Source: Mycolicibacillus trivialis
GTDB taxonomy: Bacteria; Actinomycetota; Actinomycetes; Mycobacteriales; Mycobacteriaceae
DNA: 64,000 bases
Direction: 5' to 3'
Assembly: GCF_002102395.1 (NCBI RefSeq)
Contig: NZ_LQPZ01000032.1
Location: 1-64,000 of the forward strand
The notes under the pieces are model-generated. The model ran no database searches, was not told the DNA's origin, and saw nothing but the letters and a program-made list of their open reading frames with translations. Shown piece by piece: positions 10,478-19,576 of this stretch; position 1 is the first letter of the stretch; the number at the start of each line of letters is the position of its first letter. The position numbers and the translations under genes are program-made.

Positions 10478-11608
10478 GTGGTGCTGGTCGCGCTGAACCT
10501 GCGACCGGCGATCACCAGCGTCGGCCCGGTGCTCGGCGAGATCCGGCGCACCTTCGGTCAGTCCGCGGCCTGGGCCGGGGTGCTGACCACCCTTCCGGTG
10601 CTGTGCTTCGCCGCGGCCGGGCTGGCCGCGCCGTGGCTGTCCCGCCGGATCGGGCTGGCCCGGGCGATCTCATGGGCGCTGAGCACCCTGGCCGCCGGGC
10701 TGGTGCTGCGCGTTCCGGCCGGTCCGGCGATCATGCTCGGTGGCACCCTGGTCGCCACCGCGGGCATCGCGCTGATCAACGTCCTGATCCCGGTCGTGGT
10801 CAAGGGCGCCTTCCCGGCCCGCATCGGGCTGATGACCGGGCTGTACACCGCGGCGCTGCAGGGCGGCGGGGCGCTGGGCTTCGCCCTCACCCCGCCGCTG
10901 ACCGCGGCGCTGGGCGGGTGGCGTCCGGCGCTGGCGAGCTGGGCGGTGCTGGCCGGCGGGGCGCTGGCGGTGTGGCTGATCGCCGCCCGCGGCCACAACC
11001 GGCTGTGGGCGCCCGCCGGCACCCCGGCGCCGGGGCGCGGCGCCGGCCTGCTGCGCAACCGGCTGGCGTGGACGGTCACGGTGTTCTTCGGCAGCCAGGC
11101 GTTCCTGGCCTACGTGGTGATGGGCTGGCTGCCGGAGGTGTTCATCGAACGCGGGGTCAGCAAGGGCCAGGCCGGGCTGCTGCTGGGCCTGGTCTCGCTG
11201 ATCGCGGTGCCGATCAGCCTGTTCCTGTCCCCGCTGGCCGCCCGCCAGGACAGCCAGGCCGGCTGGATCCTGGGGCTGGGGCTGCCCGGGCTGGTCGGAG
11301 TGCTCGGGCTGCTGCTCGCGCCGGGGGCGGCCCCGCTGCTGTGGAGCGTGCTGGTCGGGCTGGGGATGAGCGTGTTCTCCCTGGCTCTCACCGTGATCGC
11401 GCTGCGCACCCGTACCGCCGAGCAGACCGCCCGGCTGTCCGGGATGGCGCAGGGCCTGGGCTACCTGCTTGCCGCATCGGGTCCGCTGCTGTTCGGGCTG
11501 TTGCGCGAGCACACCGGCGGCTGGACGGTGCCGTGGCTGGTGGTCACCGTGGTCTACGTGGTGCAGCTGGTGGCCGGGACGCTGGCCGGGCGGCACCGCT
11601 ACGTGTGA
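10478..11608 (+). CDS. MFS transporter, CynX/NimT family
   Basis: A protein of about 376 residues with many hydrophobic helices and the CynX/NimT hallmark LNLRPAITSVGPVL at the N-terminus. Long membrane segments recur to the C-terminus, consistent with 12 helices. The substrate cannot be told. The start is uncertain: GTG at 10478 is the first canonical codon, but it cuts into helix 1, and the in-frame sequence upstream (CTG at 10415 onward, ending ALLVAAVVLVAL) looks like the natural N-terminus. An in-frame stop at 10379 bounds any extension. No KstR box precedes it. It follows hsaB by 67 bases and converges on the next operon. Confidence 0.8.
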   Translation: MVLVALNLRPAITSVGPVLGEIRRTFGQSAAWAGVLTTLPVLCFAAAGLAAPWLSRRIGLARAISWALSTLAAGLVLRVPAGPAIMLGGTLVATAGIALINVLIPVVVKGAFPARIGLMTGLYTAALQGGGALGFALTPPLTAALGGWRPALASWAVLAGGALAVWLIAARGHNRLWAPAGTPAPGRGAGLLRNRLAWTVTVFFGSQAFLAYVVMGWLPEVFIERGVSKGQAGLLLGLVSLIAVPISLFLSPLAARQDSQAGWILGLGLPGLVGVLGLLLAPGAAPLLWSVLVGLGMSVFSLALTVIALRTRTAEQTARLSGMAQGLGYLLAASGPLLFGLLREHTGGWTVPWLVVTVVYVVQLVAGTLAGRHRYV

Positions 11609-11618
11609 GGCGGCGCGC

Positions 11619-13049
11619 TCAGCGGCGGCGCAGATCGGCCAGCGCGGTCTCGGCGGCGTGGAAACCGTTCATGCCGTGCACCCCGGCGCCCGGCGGGGTG
11701 GCCGAGGAACACAGGTACAGCCCGCCGGCCAGCCGGTAGGGGTTGGCCGCGAACCGGGGCCGGAACAGCAACTGGGTGACGGAGTTGGCGCCGGCGCAGA
11801 TGTCCCCGCCGACGTAGTTGGCGTTGTGCCGCTCCAGCTCGGCCGGGCCGCGGCTGGCGGTGGCCAGGATGCGGTCGGTGAAGCCGGGCGCGAACCGTTC
11901 GATCTGGGCGATCACCGCGCCGGTGGCGTCACCGGAATAGCCGTGTGGCACATGGGCGTAGGCGTAGATCGGGTTGACCGTGCCCTGCGACCGGGACGGG
12001 TCGCACAGATACTGCTGACCGAGCAGCACGAACGGCCGCTCGGGCATCACCCCGCGGGCGGTCTGCGCCTCGGCGGCGGCGATCTGCGCCGCGGTGCCGC
12101 CGAGGTGCACGGTGCCGGCCCGCCGGCACTGCGGGTTGGTCCACGGGATGTCCCCGTCGATGGCGAAGTCGACCTTGAATGCGGCCGGCCCGTAGGTGAA
12201 CCGGTCCAGCGCCCGGCGCAGCCGCGGCGGCAGCCGGCCCCCGGCGATGCGCAGCGCCCCGCGTGCGGCGGTGTCGAACATGACCACCGCCGGTGTGGCG
12301 CCGGCGATCTCGGTGAGCTCGCCGAGATCGTGCACCGTCGTTGCGGTGACGACCCGGCCGCCGTGGGCGGTCAACTCTGCGACCAGCGCGTCGGTGATCG
12401 CGCCGCTGCCACCGGCCGCGACCGGCCACCCGACCGTGTGGGCCGTGCCGACGAATATCGCGCCCACCGCCGTGCTCAGCGGGGTGTCCAGCCGGCCGAA
12501 CTTGTGCGCCGCCAAGCCGATGAACAGCGCGCGGGCCGGCTCGTCGGCGAACAGCCGCGCCACCCAGGTCGCCGGCAACGCGGCGCGCAGCCCGAACCGG
12601 GCCAGCGCCAGCGGGTGCCGCGGCAGGTGCAGCGGCGGGCCCAGCACTTCGCCGATCACCTGCTCGAAATCGGCGAGCACCGGCGCGAACAGCCGCCGCC
12701 AGCGGCGATGGTCGGCGCCCAGCGACTCCGCCGTCGCGTCCGGGTCGCGGGCGGCGACCCCGGCCCGGCCGTCGTCGAGCGGGTGCGCGAGATCGACGTC
12801 GGGCCAGCACCACCGCAGGCCGTGCCGCCCCAGGTCCAGCGCCGCGAAGTACGGGGAGGCCACCGCGGTCGGGTGGACCGCCGAGCACTCGTCGTGGCGC
12901 AGCCCGGGCAGGGTCAGTTTGGCGGTGCGGGCGCCCCCGCCGGGCCGGTCGGCGGCTTCCACCACGGTGACCCGCAGCCCGGCGTGGGCCAGCCGGATCG
13001 CGGCGGCCAGCCCGTTGGGGCCGCTGCCGACGACGACCGCTGCGCTCAT
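11619..13049 (-). CDS. FAD-dependent oxidoreductase, phytoene-desaturase-like
   Basis: A 476-residue flavoprotein. The N-terminal Rossmann motif GSGPNGLAAAIRLA is followed by VVEAADRPGGGARTA, and the C-terminus carries the FAD-closing GLYLCSSATPPGAGVHGMNG. This is the carotenoid/phytoene dehydrogenase-like superfamily; the substrate is unknown and no carotenoid gene is nearby. The ATG at 13049 overlaps the stop of the DUF3556 gene by 4 bases, which decides the start. It is the last gene of a three-gene operon with an acyl-CoA ligase, so a lipid-derived substrate is a reasonable inference. Confidence 0.78.
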   Translation of the reverse strand: MSAAVVVGSGPNGLAAAIRLAHAGLRVTVVEAADRPGGGARTAKLTLPGLRHDECSAVHPTAVASPYFAALDLGRHGLRWCWPDVDLAHPLDDGRAGVAARDPDATAESLGADHRRWRRLFAPVLADFEQVIGEVLGPPLHLPRHPLALARFGLRAALPATWVARLFADEPARALFIGLAAHKFGRLDTPLSTAVGAIFVGTAHTVGWPVAAGGSGAITDALVAELTAHGGRVVTATTVHDLGELTEIAGATPAVVMFDTAARGALRIAGGRLPPRLRRALDRFTYGPAAFKVDFAIDGDIPWTNPQCRRAGTVHLGGTAAQIAAAEAQTARGVMPERPFVLLGQQYLCDPSRSQGTVNPIYAYAHVPHGYSGDATGAVIAQIERFAPGFTDRILATASRGPAELERHNANYVGGDICAGANSVTQLLFRPRFAANPYRLAGGLYLCSSATPPGAGVHGMNGFHAAETALADLRRR

Positions 13050-14839
13050 ACCGCCGGTTCCGGCGCGCGGGTCAGGGTGTGCTTGCGGGTGTAGCCGGCC
13101 GCGGCCCAGGTGACGGTCAGCGGCACCGGGCCGTCGGGCAGCCACGGCTGGCGGGCCACGCAGTCCGCGGTGCGCCAGGTGCCCCGTTCGACCACCCCGA
13201 GCGCGGCGTCGATCACCTTGTAGTCCTGGGTCTTGCGGAACAGCGGCTGCCCCTCGGCGTAGATCACCACGAAGTCACCGGGCGCGAAGTTCAGCCGTTT
13301 CTGCAGGGCGGCGATGAGAGTTTCGCCGTGCAGATGCCCGTCACCGAAGTTCCACCCGGTGATGGTGTTGCACGCCACCTCGCCTTCCCGCACCGTGCGG
13401 GCGTCGATGTCGTCGAGGTGTTCCCAGGCCACCGACAGCAGGCCGCGGCCCTGGCCGTGCAGGCTGCGCCAGCCGACCACCCGCTGCACCATCATCTCGG
13501 CCTGATCCGGCTCGTAGCCCATCGCGACCAGTTGGTCGACCTGCCGCACCGTGCCGGGCAGGGCGTTGAGCCGCTCCTCGACCCCGGGCCGCATCGCCCA
13601 GATCCCGGTGGCCCAGTTGCCCGAGTACTGCCGCATGCCGGGCAGGAACGACACCAGATCCGGGCGCAGTTCACCGAGCACCGGGAAGAAGAACGCCAGG
13701 ACGAACATCGGGATCAGCAGCCACGCCGGCTCGAACCGGAAGATCGAGAACACCGCCGGGTCGTGGCCGATCCACAGGTTGATCGCCGCGTACCCGAAGA
13801 AGATGTTCCACTCCAGCGGCACCGCCAGCGGGAACGTCGAGGTGATGAACACGTGGAAGGCGACCATGACCGCCGCGCCGATCAGCGCCACGGTGGCGTT
13901 GGTGGTCAGCAACAACACGATGGGCACCGCGATCTCCACCGTCGTGCCCAGCAGGTGCGCGGCCAGCCAGGCCACCCGGGAGGGCCGCAGGTCGTGCGGC
14001 GCGTCCCGGTACTGCAGCCGCTTGAGGAACTTGACCGGGATGGCGGGGCTGTTGGAGATCATCGGCGGCACCACCATCGCGAAGTGCTCGGTGAACTTCG
14101 ACACCCCGGCGGCCACCCAGACGCAGACGATGACGATCTTGAACGCCACCACCATCGACACGAAGTCCCCGGCGATGCCGAACACCGCCGCCCACAACAT
14201 GATCGGCAGGTACTGCTCGGAGCGGCCAGCCAAAAAGATCACCTTGTCGCGTAGACCCATCAGCGGCATGACCACGAGCACCGGCAGGAACGCCCAGCCG
14301 GGCACGATCTGCTGTCCGCCGAACCCGGCGACGTCGACGGCCGGGGTGGCCAGCGGCAGCACCAGCGCGGCCAGCACCGCGAGGTAGCCGGCGACGTCGC
14401 CGCCGGTGCGGGTGTCCCCGCCGGTGCCCGGGACCATGCCGGGCCAGGGCGCCAGCCGGATGGTGCCCGGCCGCAGCCAGAACCGCCAGCCGCCGGTCAT
14501 CGGTTTGAAATGCCCGCACAGCGGCCCCCAGGCGCCGCCGAGGCCGAGCACCTCCAGCAGCATCAGCCAGACGGCCAGCTTCTGGTAGGTGACGATGTTG
14601 GCCCACCACGAGCCGACGTCGGTGACGCTCACCGAGCTGCTGGTCAGCGCGGTGATCACGATGCCAAGCGCCAGGTACAGGCCGAGCATCTTGGCGATGT
14701 AGACCAGGTTGAGCACCTTGGGGGTGCCGAACCCCTCATACAGCCAGTCCTGGGCGGCGATCCGCACCCGCTCGCGCAGCGGCAGCGTCAGGTAGTGCGC
14801 CGGTCCGACCGGTGGTTCGGACGGTGTCAGAAAGCCCAT
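13046..14839 (-). CDS. DUF3556-type multi-pass membrane protein
   Basis: A 597-residue protein. About ten hydrophobic segments lie between residues 45 and 390, including VLNLVYIAKMLGLYLALGIV and VALIGAAVMVAFHVFI. A soluble C-terminal domain of about 200 residues follows (GDFVVIYAEGQPLFRKT). I recognise the actinobacterial DUF3556 type but no established function. It sits between the ligase (1-base gap) and the FAD enzyme (4-base overlap), so the three are almost certainly translated as one unit. A membrane-bound lipid-processing role is only an inference. Confidence 0.72.
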   Translation of the reverse strand: MGFLTPSEPPVGPAHYLTLPLRERVRIAAQDWLYEGFGTPKVLNLVYIAKMLGLYLALGIVITALTSSSVSVTDVGSWWANIVTYQKLAVWLMLLEVLGLGGAWGPLCGHFKPMTGGWRFWLRPGTIRLAPWPGMVPGTGGDTRTGGDVAGYLAVLAALVLPLATPAVDVAGFGGQQIVPGWAFLPVLVVMPLMGLRDKVIFLAGRSEQYLPIMLWAAVFGIAGDFVSMVVAFKIVIVCVWVAAGVSKFTEHFAMVVPPMISNSPAIPVKFLKRLQYRDAPHDLRPSRVAWLAAHLLGTTVEIAVPIVLLLTTNATVALIGAAVMVAFHVFITSTFPLAVPLEWNIFFGYAAINLWIGHDPAVFSIFRFEPAWLLIPMFVLAFFFPVLGELRPDLVSFLPGMRQYSGNWATGIWAMRPGVEERLNALPGTVRQVDQLVAMGYEPDQAEMMVQRVVGWRSLHGQGRGLLSVAWEHLDDIDARTVREGEVACNTITGWNFGDGHLHGETLIAALQKRLNFAPGDFVVIYAEGQPLFRKTQDYKVIDAALGVVERGTWRTADCVARQPWLPDGPVPLTVTWAAAGYTRKHTLTRAPEPAV

Positions 14840-14840
14840 C

Positions 14841-16337
14841 TCAGGCCCTTTCGTCGGCGGTGGCGGGGGTGGACAGGGTGCGCAGCGCCGGCTTGTCGAT
14901 CTTGCCGACGGGGTTTTTGGGCAGCGCGTCGAGGACGGTGATCGCCGCCGGGACCTTGAACCGGGTGAGCCGGCGGGTACAGGCCTGCCGCAGCGCCTCG
15001 ACGTCGACGGCGTGCCGCGGGCGGGGCGCGACGTAGCCGACCGGCACTTCGCCGTAGACCGGGTCGGGCTGGCCCACCACGGCGGCCTCCAGCACCGCCG
15101 GGTCGGCCAGCAGCACGTTCTCGATCTCCTTGGGGGAGATGTTCTCGCCGCCGCGGATGATCATGTCCTTGATCCGGTCGACCAGCCGCAGGTAACCGTC
15201 CTCGTCGAGGACGCCGACGTCGCCGGTGTGCAGCCAGCCGTCGCGCAGCGCCGCCGCGGTCGACTCGGGCAGGTTGTGGTAGCCGGCCATCACCTCGGGG
15301 CCGCGGATGACGACCTCACCGGCCTCGCCCGGTGGGAGCAGCCGCCCGTCGGGGGCCATGACGGCCACCGTCTGACCCGGCAGCGCGGGCCCGACGGTGC
15401 CCGGCTTGCGCAGGCCGTCCGGCGGGTTGCAGGTGCTGCCGCAGGTGGCTTCGGTCAGCCCGTAGCCCTCGACGACCGGGAACCCGAACCGCTGCTCGAC
15501 GGCGTCGAGCAGCGCCGCGGGCGCCGGGGCGGCGCCGCAGACCGCGAACCGCACCGAGGAGGTGTCGGCGGTGACGGCGTCGGGCAGCGACACCAGATGC
15601 GAGTAGATGGTGGGCACCGCGGAGAAGTAGGTGGGCCGCAGCCGGTCGACGGCCGCCAGGAACTCCACCGGGTGGAACCGGCGCAGCACCGACAGCTGGC
15701 CGCCGGCGCGGATGGTGGACAGGAAGCTGACGCACAGCGCGTTGGCGTGGAACAGCGGCAGCACCAGCAGGCAGTGGTCGGCGGCGGTGAGGCTCATCGC
15801 CTCGACCATCGCGGCGGTCATCGCGTCGAGGTGGGAGTGGTGCAGCCGCACCCCCTTGGGCCGGCCGGTGGAGCCGCTGGTGTAGATCAGGAACGCCAGA
15901 TCGTCGGGGCGGGTCGCCGGCTCGGGCAGCGCCGGGCCGGCCGGAGCCGGGGCGTGCCGCAGCTGCTCGGCGGTGAGGGTGGGGCGGTCGGCGGCCGGGC
16001 CGGGCGCCGCCTCGGCGACGATCAGCGCGGCGCCGGCGTCGGCGACCTGGTAGCCGGCCTCCTCGGCGGTCAGCGCCGGGTTGATCGGGGTGGCCGCGGC
16101 GCCCAGTCGCCACGCCGCGACGATCGCGATCAGCAGTTCGACCCGGTTGGGCAGCAGCACCGCCACCACCGAACCGGCGCGCACCCCGGCCTCGGCGAAC
16201 TGGCCGGCCGCCGCCTCGACCCGCTCGGCGAACTCGGCGGCCGTCAACTCGGTGGTCTCGTTACGTACGCAGGGCCGGTCGCCGCCGCCGGCCGGGCGGC
16301 CGGGCGGGCGGGCCCACGGCAGGTAGTCCAATGCCAC
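14841..16337 (-). CDS. AMP-dependent acyl-CoA synthetase/ligase
   Basis: A 498-residue ANL-family ligase. The motifs are in order: FLIYTSGSTGRPKGV (ATP phosphate loop), YGLTEATCG, GWLHTGDVG and the C-terminal hinge and catalytic lysine LPKNPVGKIDK. It activates a carboxylic acid as acyl-AMP, then the CoA thioester; the substrate class is not readable. It is the first gene of the leftward operon with DUF3556 and the FAD oxidoreductase. A PucR regulator is transcribed away across a 198-base gap containing a tandem repeat, the likely control region. Confidence 0.87.
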   Translation of the reverse strand: MALDYLPWARPPGRPAGGGDRPCVRNETTELTAAEFAERVEAAAGQFAEAGVRAGSVVAVLLPNRVELLIAIVAAWRLGAAATPINPALTAEEAGYQVADAGAALIVAEAAPGPAADRPTLTAEQLRHAPAPAGPALPEPATRPDDLAFLIYTSGSTGRPKGVRLHHSHLDAMTAAMVEAMSLTAADHCLLVLPLFHANALCVSFLSTIRAGGQLSVLRRFHPVEFLAAVDRLRPTYFSAVPTIYSHLVSLPDAVTADTSSVRFAVCGAAPAPAALLDAVEQRFGFPVVEGYGLTEATCGSTCNPPDGLRKPGTVGPALPGQTVAVMAPDGRLLPPGEAGEVVIRGPEVMAGYHNLPESTAAALRDGWLHTGDVGVLDEDGYLRLVDRIKDMIIRGGENISPKEIENVLLADPAVLEAAVVGQPDPVYGEVPVGYVAPRPRHAVDVEALRQACTRRLTRFKVPAAITVLDALPKNPVGKIDKPALRTLSTPATADERA

Positions 16338-16377
16338 GGTCGGGTCGCTCCTCGGGGTCGTCGGCGGTCGGGTCTGC

Positions 16378-16405
16378 GTCTCGCTAGCAATGTCTCGCTA
16401 GCAAT
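16378..16405. repeat. perfect tandem repeat, two copies of a 14-mer, in a divergent promoter region
   Basis: GTCTCGCTAGCAAT occurs twice head to tail with no mismatch (16378-16391 and 16392-16405), followed by GT as if a third unit began. Each unit contains the palindrome GCTAGC, so two protein-binding faces would be 14 bases apart. It lies between the ligase operon and the PucR-type gene, 40 bases upstream of the ligase ATG. Confidence 0.7.
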
Positions 16406-16535
16406 GTAATGTGCCTCACAGGAACGGTCATTGGTCTTGACGCACAAACATCGCCCGATCCTTGTGCGCTCGTGCCAGGAGAAGCCGATCGCGGTTGGAT
16501 TACCGGACCAAGGCCGCGGGAGGGGGTGCGCGCCG

Positions 16536-17819
16536 GTGAACGCACCCGATGCCGCCGCGCTCGAGGCGCGGGCGGCGACGCTGGCCGCCGAGGCCGCCGC
16601 CGCCCTCGGGGCGGAGCTGCCCACGGTCGGGCCGACGCTGCACGCCCGGCTGGTCGAGCTCATCCCCGAACTACGCGGCGATCAGCCGATCATCGATCTG
16701 CTGCAGGACAGCCTGGAGAGCAACATCGCCTTGTTCGTCGACTCCGCCGTGCAGGCCCGCCCCGTCGAGGAACTCGCCCTGCCCGCAGCCGCGGTGGAAT
16801 ACGCCCGCCGGCTCGCGCAGTGCGGGATCTCCTCCAATGCGCTGGCCCGGGCCTACCGGCTGGGTCAGCGCTGGCTGCTGGACTGGTTCACCGTCGAGCT
16901 CGGCCGGGTCGAGCCCGACGCCCGGGTGGCCTACCTGGCGGCCGCCCGGCTGCAGACCTGGTCGTTCGCCTACATCGACTGGGTCTCCGAACGCGTCGTC
17001 GCCGAATACGAACACGAACGCGAGCAGTGGCTGGCCAACCAGAACCGGGTCCGGACGACGATGCTGACCGACCTGCTCGCCGGCACGGTCGCGGACACCG
17101 CCGCCGCGGAACGCGCGCTGGGCTACCGGCTGCGCGGACATCACCTGGCCGTGGTCGTCTGGACCGCCGACACCGAGTCGCCGGCTCAGCGGCTGCACCG
17201 CCTTGAGCGGCTCGTCACCCGGGTGGCCGAGACTCTCGGGGCCACCGGGGCGCCGTTCTTCCTGGCCCAGGACCGGGCCCGCGGCTGGGGCTGGCTGCCG
17301 CTGGGGCCCGGCCGGACCGGCCCCGACACCGCGGGGCTGCCCCGCCTCGTCGAGGCCGAAGAGCCGGCGGCGCGGCTGGCCCTGGGCGCCCCCGGCGCCG
17401 GGACCGCCGGGTTCGTCGCCAGCCACCGCGGCGCGCTGCGCGCCTACACCGTGGCGGTCACCGCGGGCGTCCGGGCCGGCCGGGTGACCTCCTATGCCGA
17501 CCCGGGGGTGCGGGCGGCGGCGCTGCTCACCGCCGATCTGGCCGCGACCCGCGAGCTGGTGGCCGCGGCGTTGGGGCCGCTGGGCGCCGACGACCCGGCC
17601 GCGGCGGTGCTGCGCGAGACGCTGCTGGAATTCCTGACCGCGCAGTGCAGCTACGTCGGCGCCGCGGGACGGCTGCACGTGCACAAGAACACCGTCAAAT
17701 ACCGGCTGGAGAAGGCGACCGGCATCCTCGGTCGCCCGGTCGAGAACGACCCGCTCGGGCTGGAGTTGGCGCTGACCGCCTGCCGCTGGCTGGGGCCCGC
17801 CGTCCTGTCCGGGCGGTGA
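16536..17819 (+). CDS. PucR/CdaR-type transcriptional regulator
   Basis: A 427-residue regulator. The N-terminal half (about 20-180) is a helical sensor-like domain (EYARRLAQCGISSNALARAYRLG), the middle is GGDEF-like without catalytic residues, and the C-terminus has the PucR helix-turn-helix (GAAGRLHVHKNTVKYRLEKA). The second regulator at 35682 has the same layout. The GTG at 16536 follows a GGGAGGGGG stretch; earlier in-frame starts would run through the repeat region. Divergent placement suggests control of the ligase-DUF3556-FAD operon; activation or repression cannot be told. Confidence 0.82.
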   Translation: MNAPDAAALEARAATLAAEAAAALGAELPTVGPTLHARLVELIPELRGDQPIIDLLQDSLESNIALFVDSAVQARPVEELALPAAAVEYARRLAQCGISSNALARAYRLGQRWLLDWFTVELGRVEPDARVAYLAAARLQTWSFAYIDWVSERVVAEYEHEREQWLANQNRVRTTMLTDLLAGTVADTAAAERALGYRLRGHHLAVVVWTADTESPAQRLHRLERLVTRVAETLGATGAPFFLAQDRARGWGWLPLGPGRTGPDTAGLPRLVEAEEPAARLALGAPGAGTAGFVASHRGALRAYTVAVTAGVRAGRVTSYADPGVRAAALLTADLAATRELVAAALGPLGADDPAAAVLRETLLEFLTAQCSYVGAAGRLHVHKNTVKYRLEKATGILGRPVENDPLGLELALTACRWLGPAVLSGR

Positions 17820-17822
17820 CGG

Positions 17823-19097
17823 TCACCGGCTGTGCCAGCGCGCCTGGTGCTCGGCGTGACTGGGCAGGTAGGCGCCGGGGGCGAAGAACTCGTCGTAGAA
17901 GTCGGTGTCGAGGTGCTGGGCCTGCAGGTACATCAACACGTGCACGGTGGGCACGGTGCCGGGCAGCTTGCCGAACGTGTCGTGAATGTAGGTGGCCTGC
18001 AGCGTCACCAACTCGGCGATGCCCTCGGCGGGCAGCGCCGAGGAGCGCACCGCGACGCTGTCCGACCACGGGCCCGCGGTGTCGGGATGGAACGGGCCGC
18101 CGGGCCCGAACTTGCGGGCCACCAGTTTGTCCACCCCGGCGGCCACCGTCGGCACGTGCGGCGGGCTCAGCGTCTCGAACACCCCGGGCAGGCCGGTGGC
18201 GTTGGGGAACGGCCACCGCGGGTCGTGGTCGGCGCGGAACCCCAGCCCGGGGGCGCGCGGATCCCCGGAGCCGCCCAGCACCGACAGCCGGTCCAGACCG
18301 TCGAAGGTCCACCCGCCGAGTCCCATCGCCTGCAGCGCCAGCACCCCGTTGTTGGCGGCGATCGACAACTCCGCGCTGGCCTCGGTCAGGGTGTACTGCT
18401 CGACGAACGACAGCGGGATCGGGTCGTCGGCGTGCGGCAGCGCACCGAACCCGTCGACGCCGGGGATGGCGCGGCCGTGGACGTCGTCGAAGACCGGGTA
18501 GCCGTTGGCGGCGAAGAACCACAGGTTCTCCATCAGGTGCTCGGCCAGGTCGGCGACCGGGAACGCCAGCAGACTGCCGGGGTGGTTGGCGATCCAGGTG
18601 TTGTGGCCCTCCATGTAGGGCTCCTCGCGCGGTAGCTCCAGCCGCCGCGGGGAGAGCCGCCGGTAGCCGGCGACGGTGCCGGCCAGCCAGTCCTCGACAC
18701 TCCCGGTGCCGCGGTGTGCCCCATCGCGGGTGTCCAACAGGTAGGTGCCGGTGTCGTCGGTGAAGAACAGCCGGCTGGTGTGGAACCCGGCCGCGCTGGG
18801 GAACGTGCGCCCGGTGGCGCTGCCCGGATAGTTGGGCAGCGCCGGGGCGTAGCGCGGGTGGTGGGTGATGCCGTCGTGCCAGCCGGTGACCCCGGCCAGG
18901 AACGACAGCACCACCGCCCGCTCCACCTCCGACAGCGGCTGCACCGGTCGCCGGCTGGTGAACGCCAATGCGCCCGAGGGGATCCGGCCGCCGACCGGGA
19001 AACGCCGGGACCGCCGGCCGGTGATCGCCGACAGCAGCGGGAACCGGGCCAGCTCGGCCAGCGCGGCCCGTTCCCGGTCGGTGATCGCCAGGTTCAC
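17823..19097 (-). CDS. uncharacterised protein, weakly nitroreductase-like
   Basis: A 424-residue soluble protein with coding-type codon usage but no family I recognise with confidence. Two features recall flavin nitroreductases: an N-terminal stretch ITGRRSRRFPVGGRIPSG before LSEVERAVVLSFL, and ALQAMGLGGWTFDGL mid-protein. No Cys cluster, signal peptide or membrane segment is seen. The C-terminus HDTFGKLPGTVPTVHVLMYL looks conserved-type. It faces the PucR gene tail to tail (3-base gap); the hemophore-like gene lies upstream on the same strand with 28 bases between. The function is unknown. Confidence 0.6.
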   Translation of the reverse strand: MNLAITDRERAALAELARFPLLSAITGRRSRRFPVGGRIPSGALAFTSRRPVQPLSEVERAVVLSFLAGVTGWHDGITHHPRYAPALPNYPGSATGRTFPSAAGFHTSRLFFTDDTGTYLLDTRDGAHRGTGSVEDWLAGTVAGYRRLSPRRLELPREEPYMEGHNTWIANHPGSLLAFPVADLAEHLMENLWFFAANGYPVFDDVHGRAIPGVDGFGALPHADDPIPLSFVEQYTLTEASAELSIAANNGVLALQAMGLGGWTFDGLDRLSVLGGSGDPRAPGLGFRADHDPRWPFPNATGLPGVFETLSPPHVPTVAAGVDKLVARKFGPGGPFHPDTAGPWSDSVAVRSSALPAEGIAELVTLQATYIHDTFGKLPGTVPTVHVLMYLQAQHLDTDFYDEFFAPGAYLPSHAEHQARWHSR

Positions 19098-19125
19098 GGC
19101 GCGCCGGGCGGGCCCGCTGCCCGGA

Positions 19126-19521
19126 TCACTCGGTGATCGTGTCGATCAGGGTGGCCAGGTGGCCGGGGGAGAGCTCCACCCCGCACTCGTTGCGCATGTC
19201 GGTCAGCGGCCGGGCGATGTCCTGCAACTCCAGCAGTTCACCGGGGTGGGCGGTGAAGTAGCCGCGCACCGAGTCGCGGGCCTCCTGCGGGGGCTGCTTG
19301 GCCGCGGCGGTGATCACGTCGTTGGCCTCAGGGTGGGCGTCGAAGAACCCGCCGGCGCGGGCCAGCACCCCGCTGGCGGTGGTCGACAGCGCTCCCGCGG
19401 TGCACGGCGGGGCCGCGGCGGCGGTGCCCGCCGGCCCGGCGACGGCCAGCGCACCGGCCAGGCCGATCGCCGCCGTCCCGGCGACGAGACGGTGGGTGCG
19501 GGTCCGGCGGATGCGCGCCAT
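19126..19521 (-). CDS. secreted hemophore-related protein
   Basis: A 131-residue exported protein. A basic N-terminus and hydrophobic core (to about residue 37, TAAAAPPC) are followed by a small helical domain with two Cys (PCTAG near residue 40 and NECGVELS near 113). The FFDAHPEANDVI and YFTAHPGELLELQ repeats are the pattern of mycobacterial hemophore-related proteins, also seen in the two genes near 63 kb. The family is linked to extracellular haem binding, but a haem ligand cannot be assigned here. GGAAGGAC lies 7 bases before the ATG. It sits 55 bases downstream of aspB. Confidence 0.75.
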   Translation of the reverse strand: MARIRRTRTHRLVAGTAAIGLAGALAVAGPAGTAAAAPPCTAGALSTTASGVLARAGGFFDAHPEANDVITAAAKQPPQEARDSVRGYFTAHPGELLELQDIARPLTDMRNECGVELSPGHLATLIDTITE

Positions 19522-19576
19522 CGAGAAGTCCTTCCGACAGGGGGCGGGGAGCCCTCGCCAACCTACCCGAGCCTGC

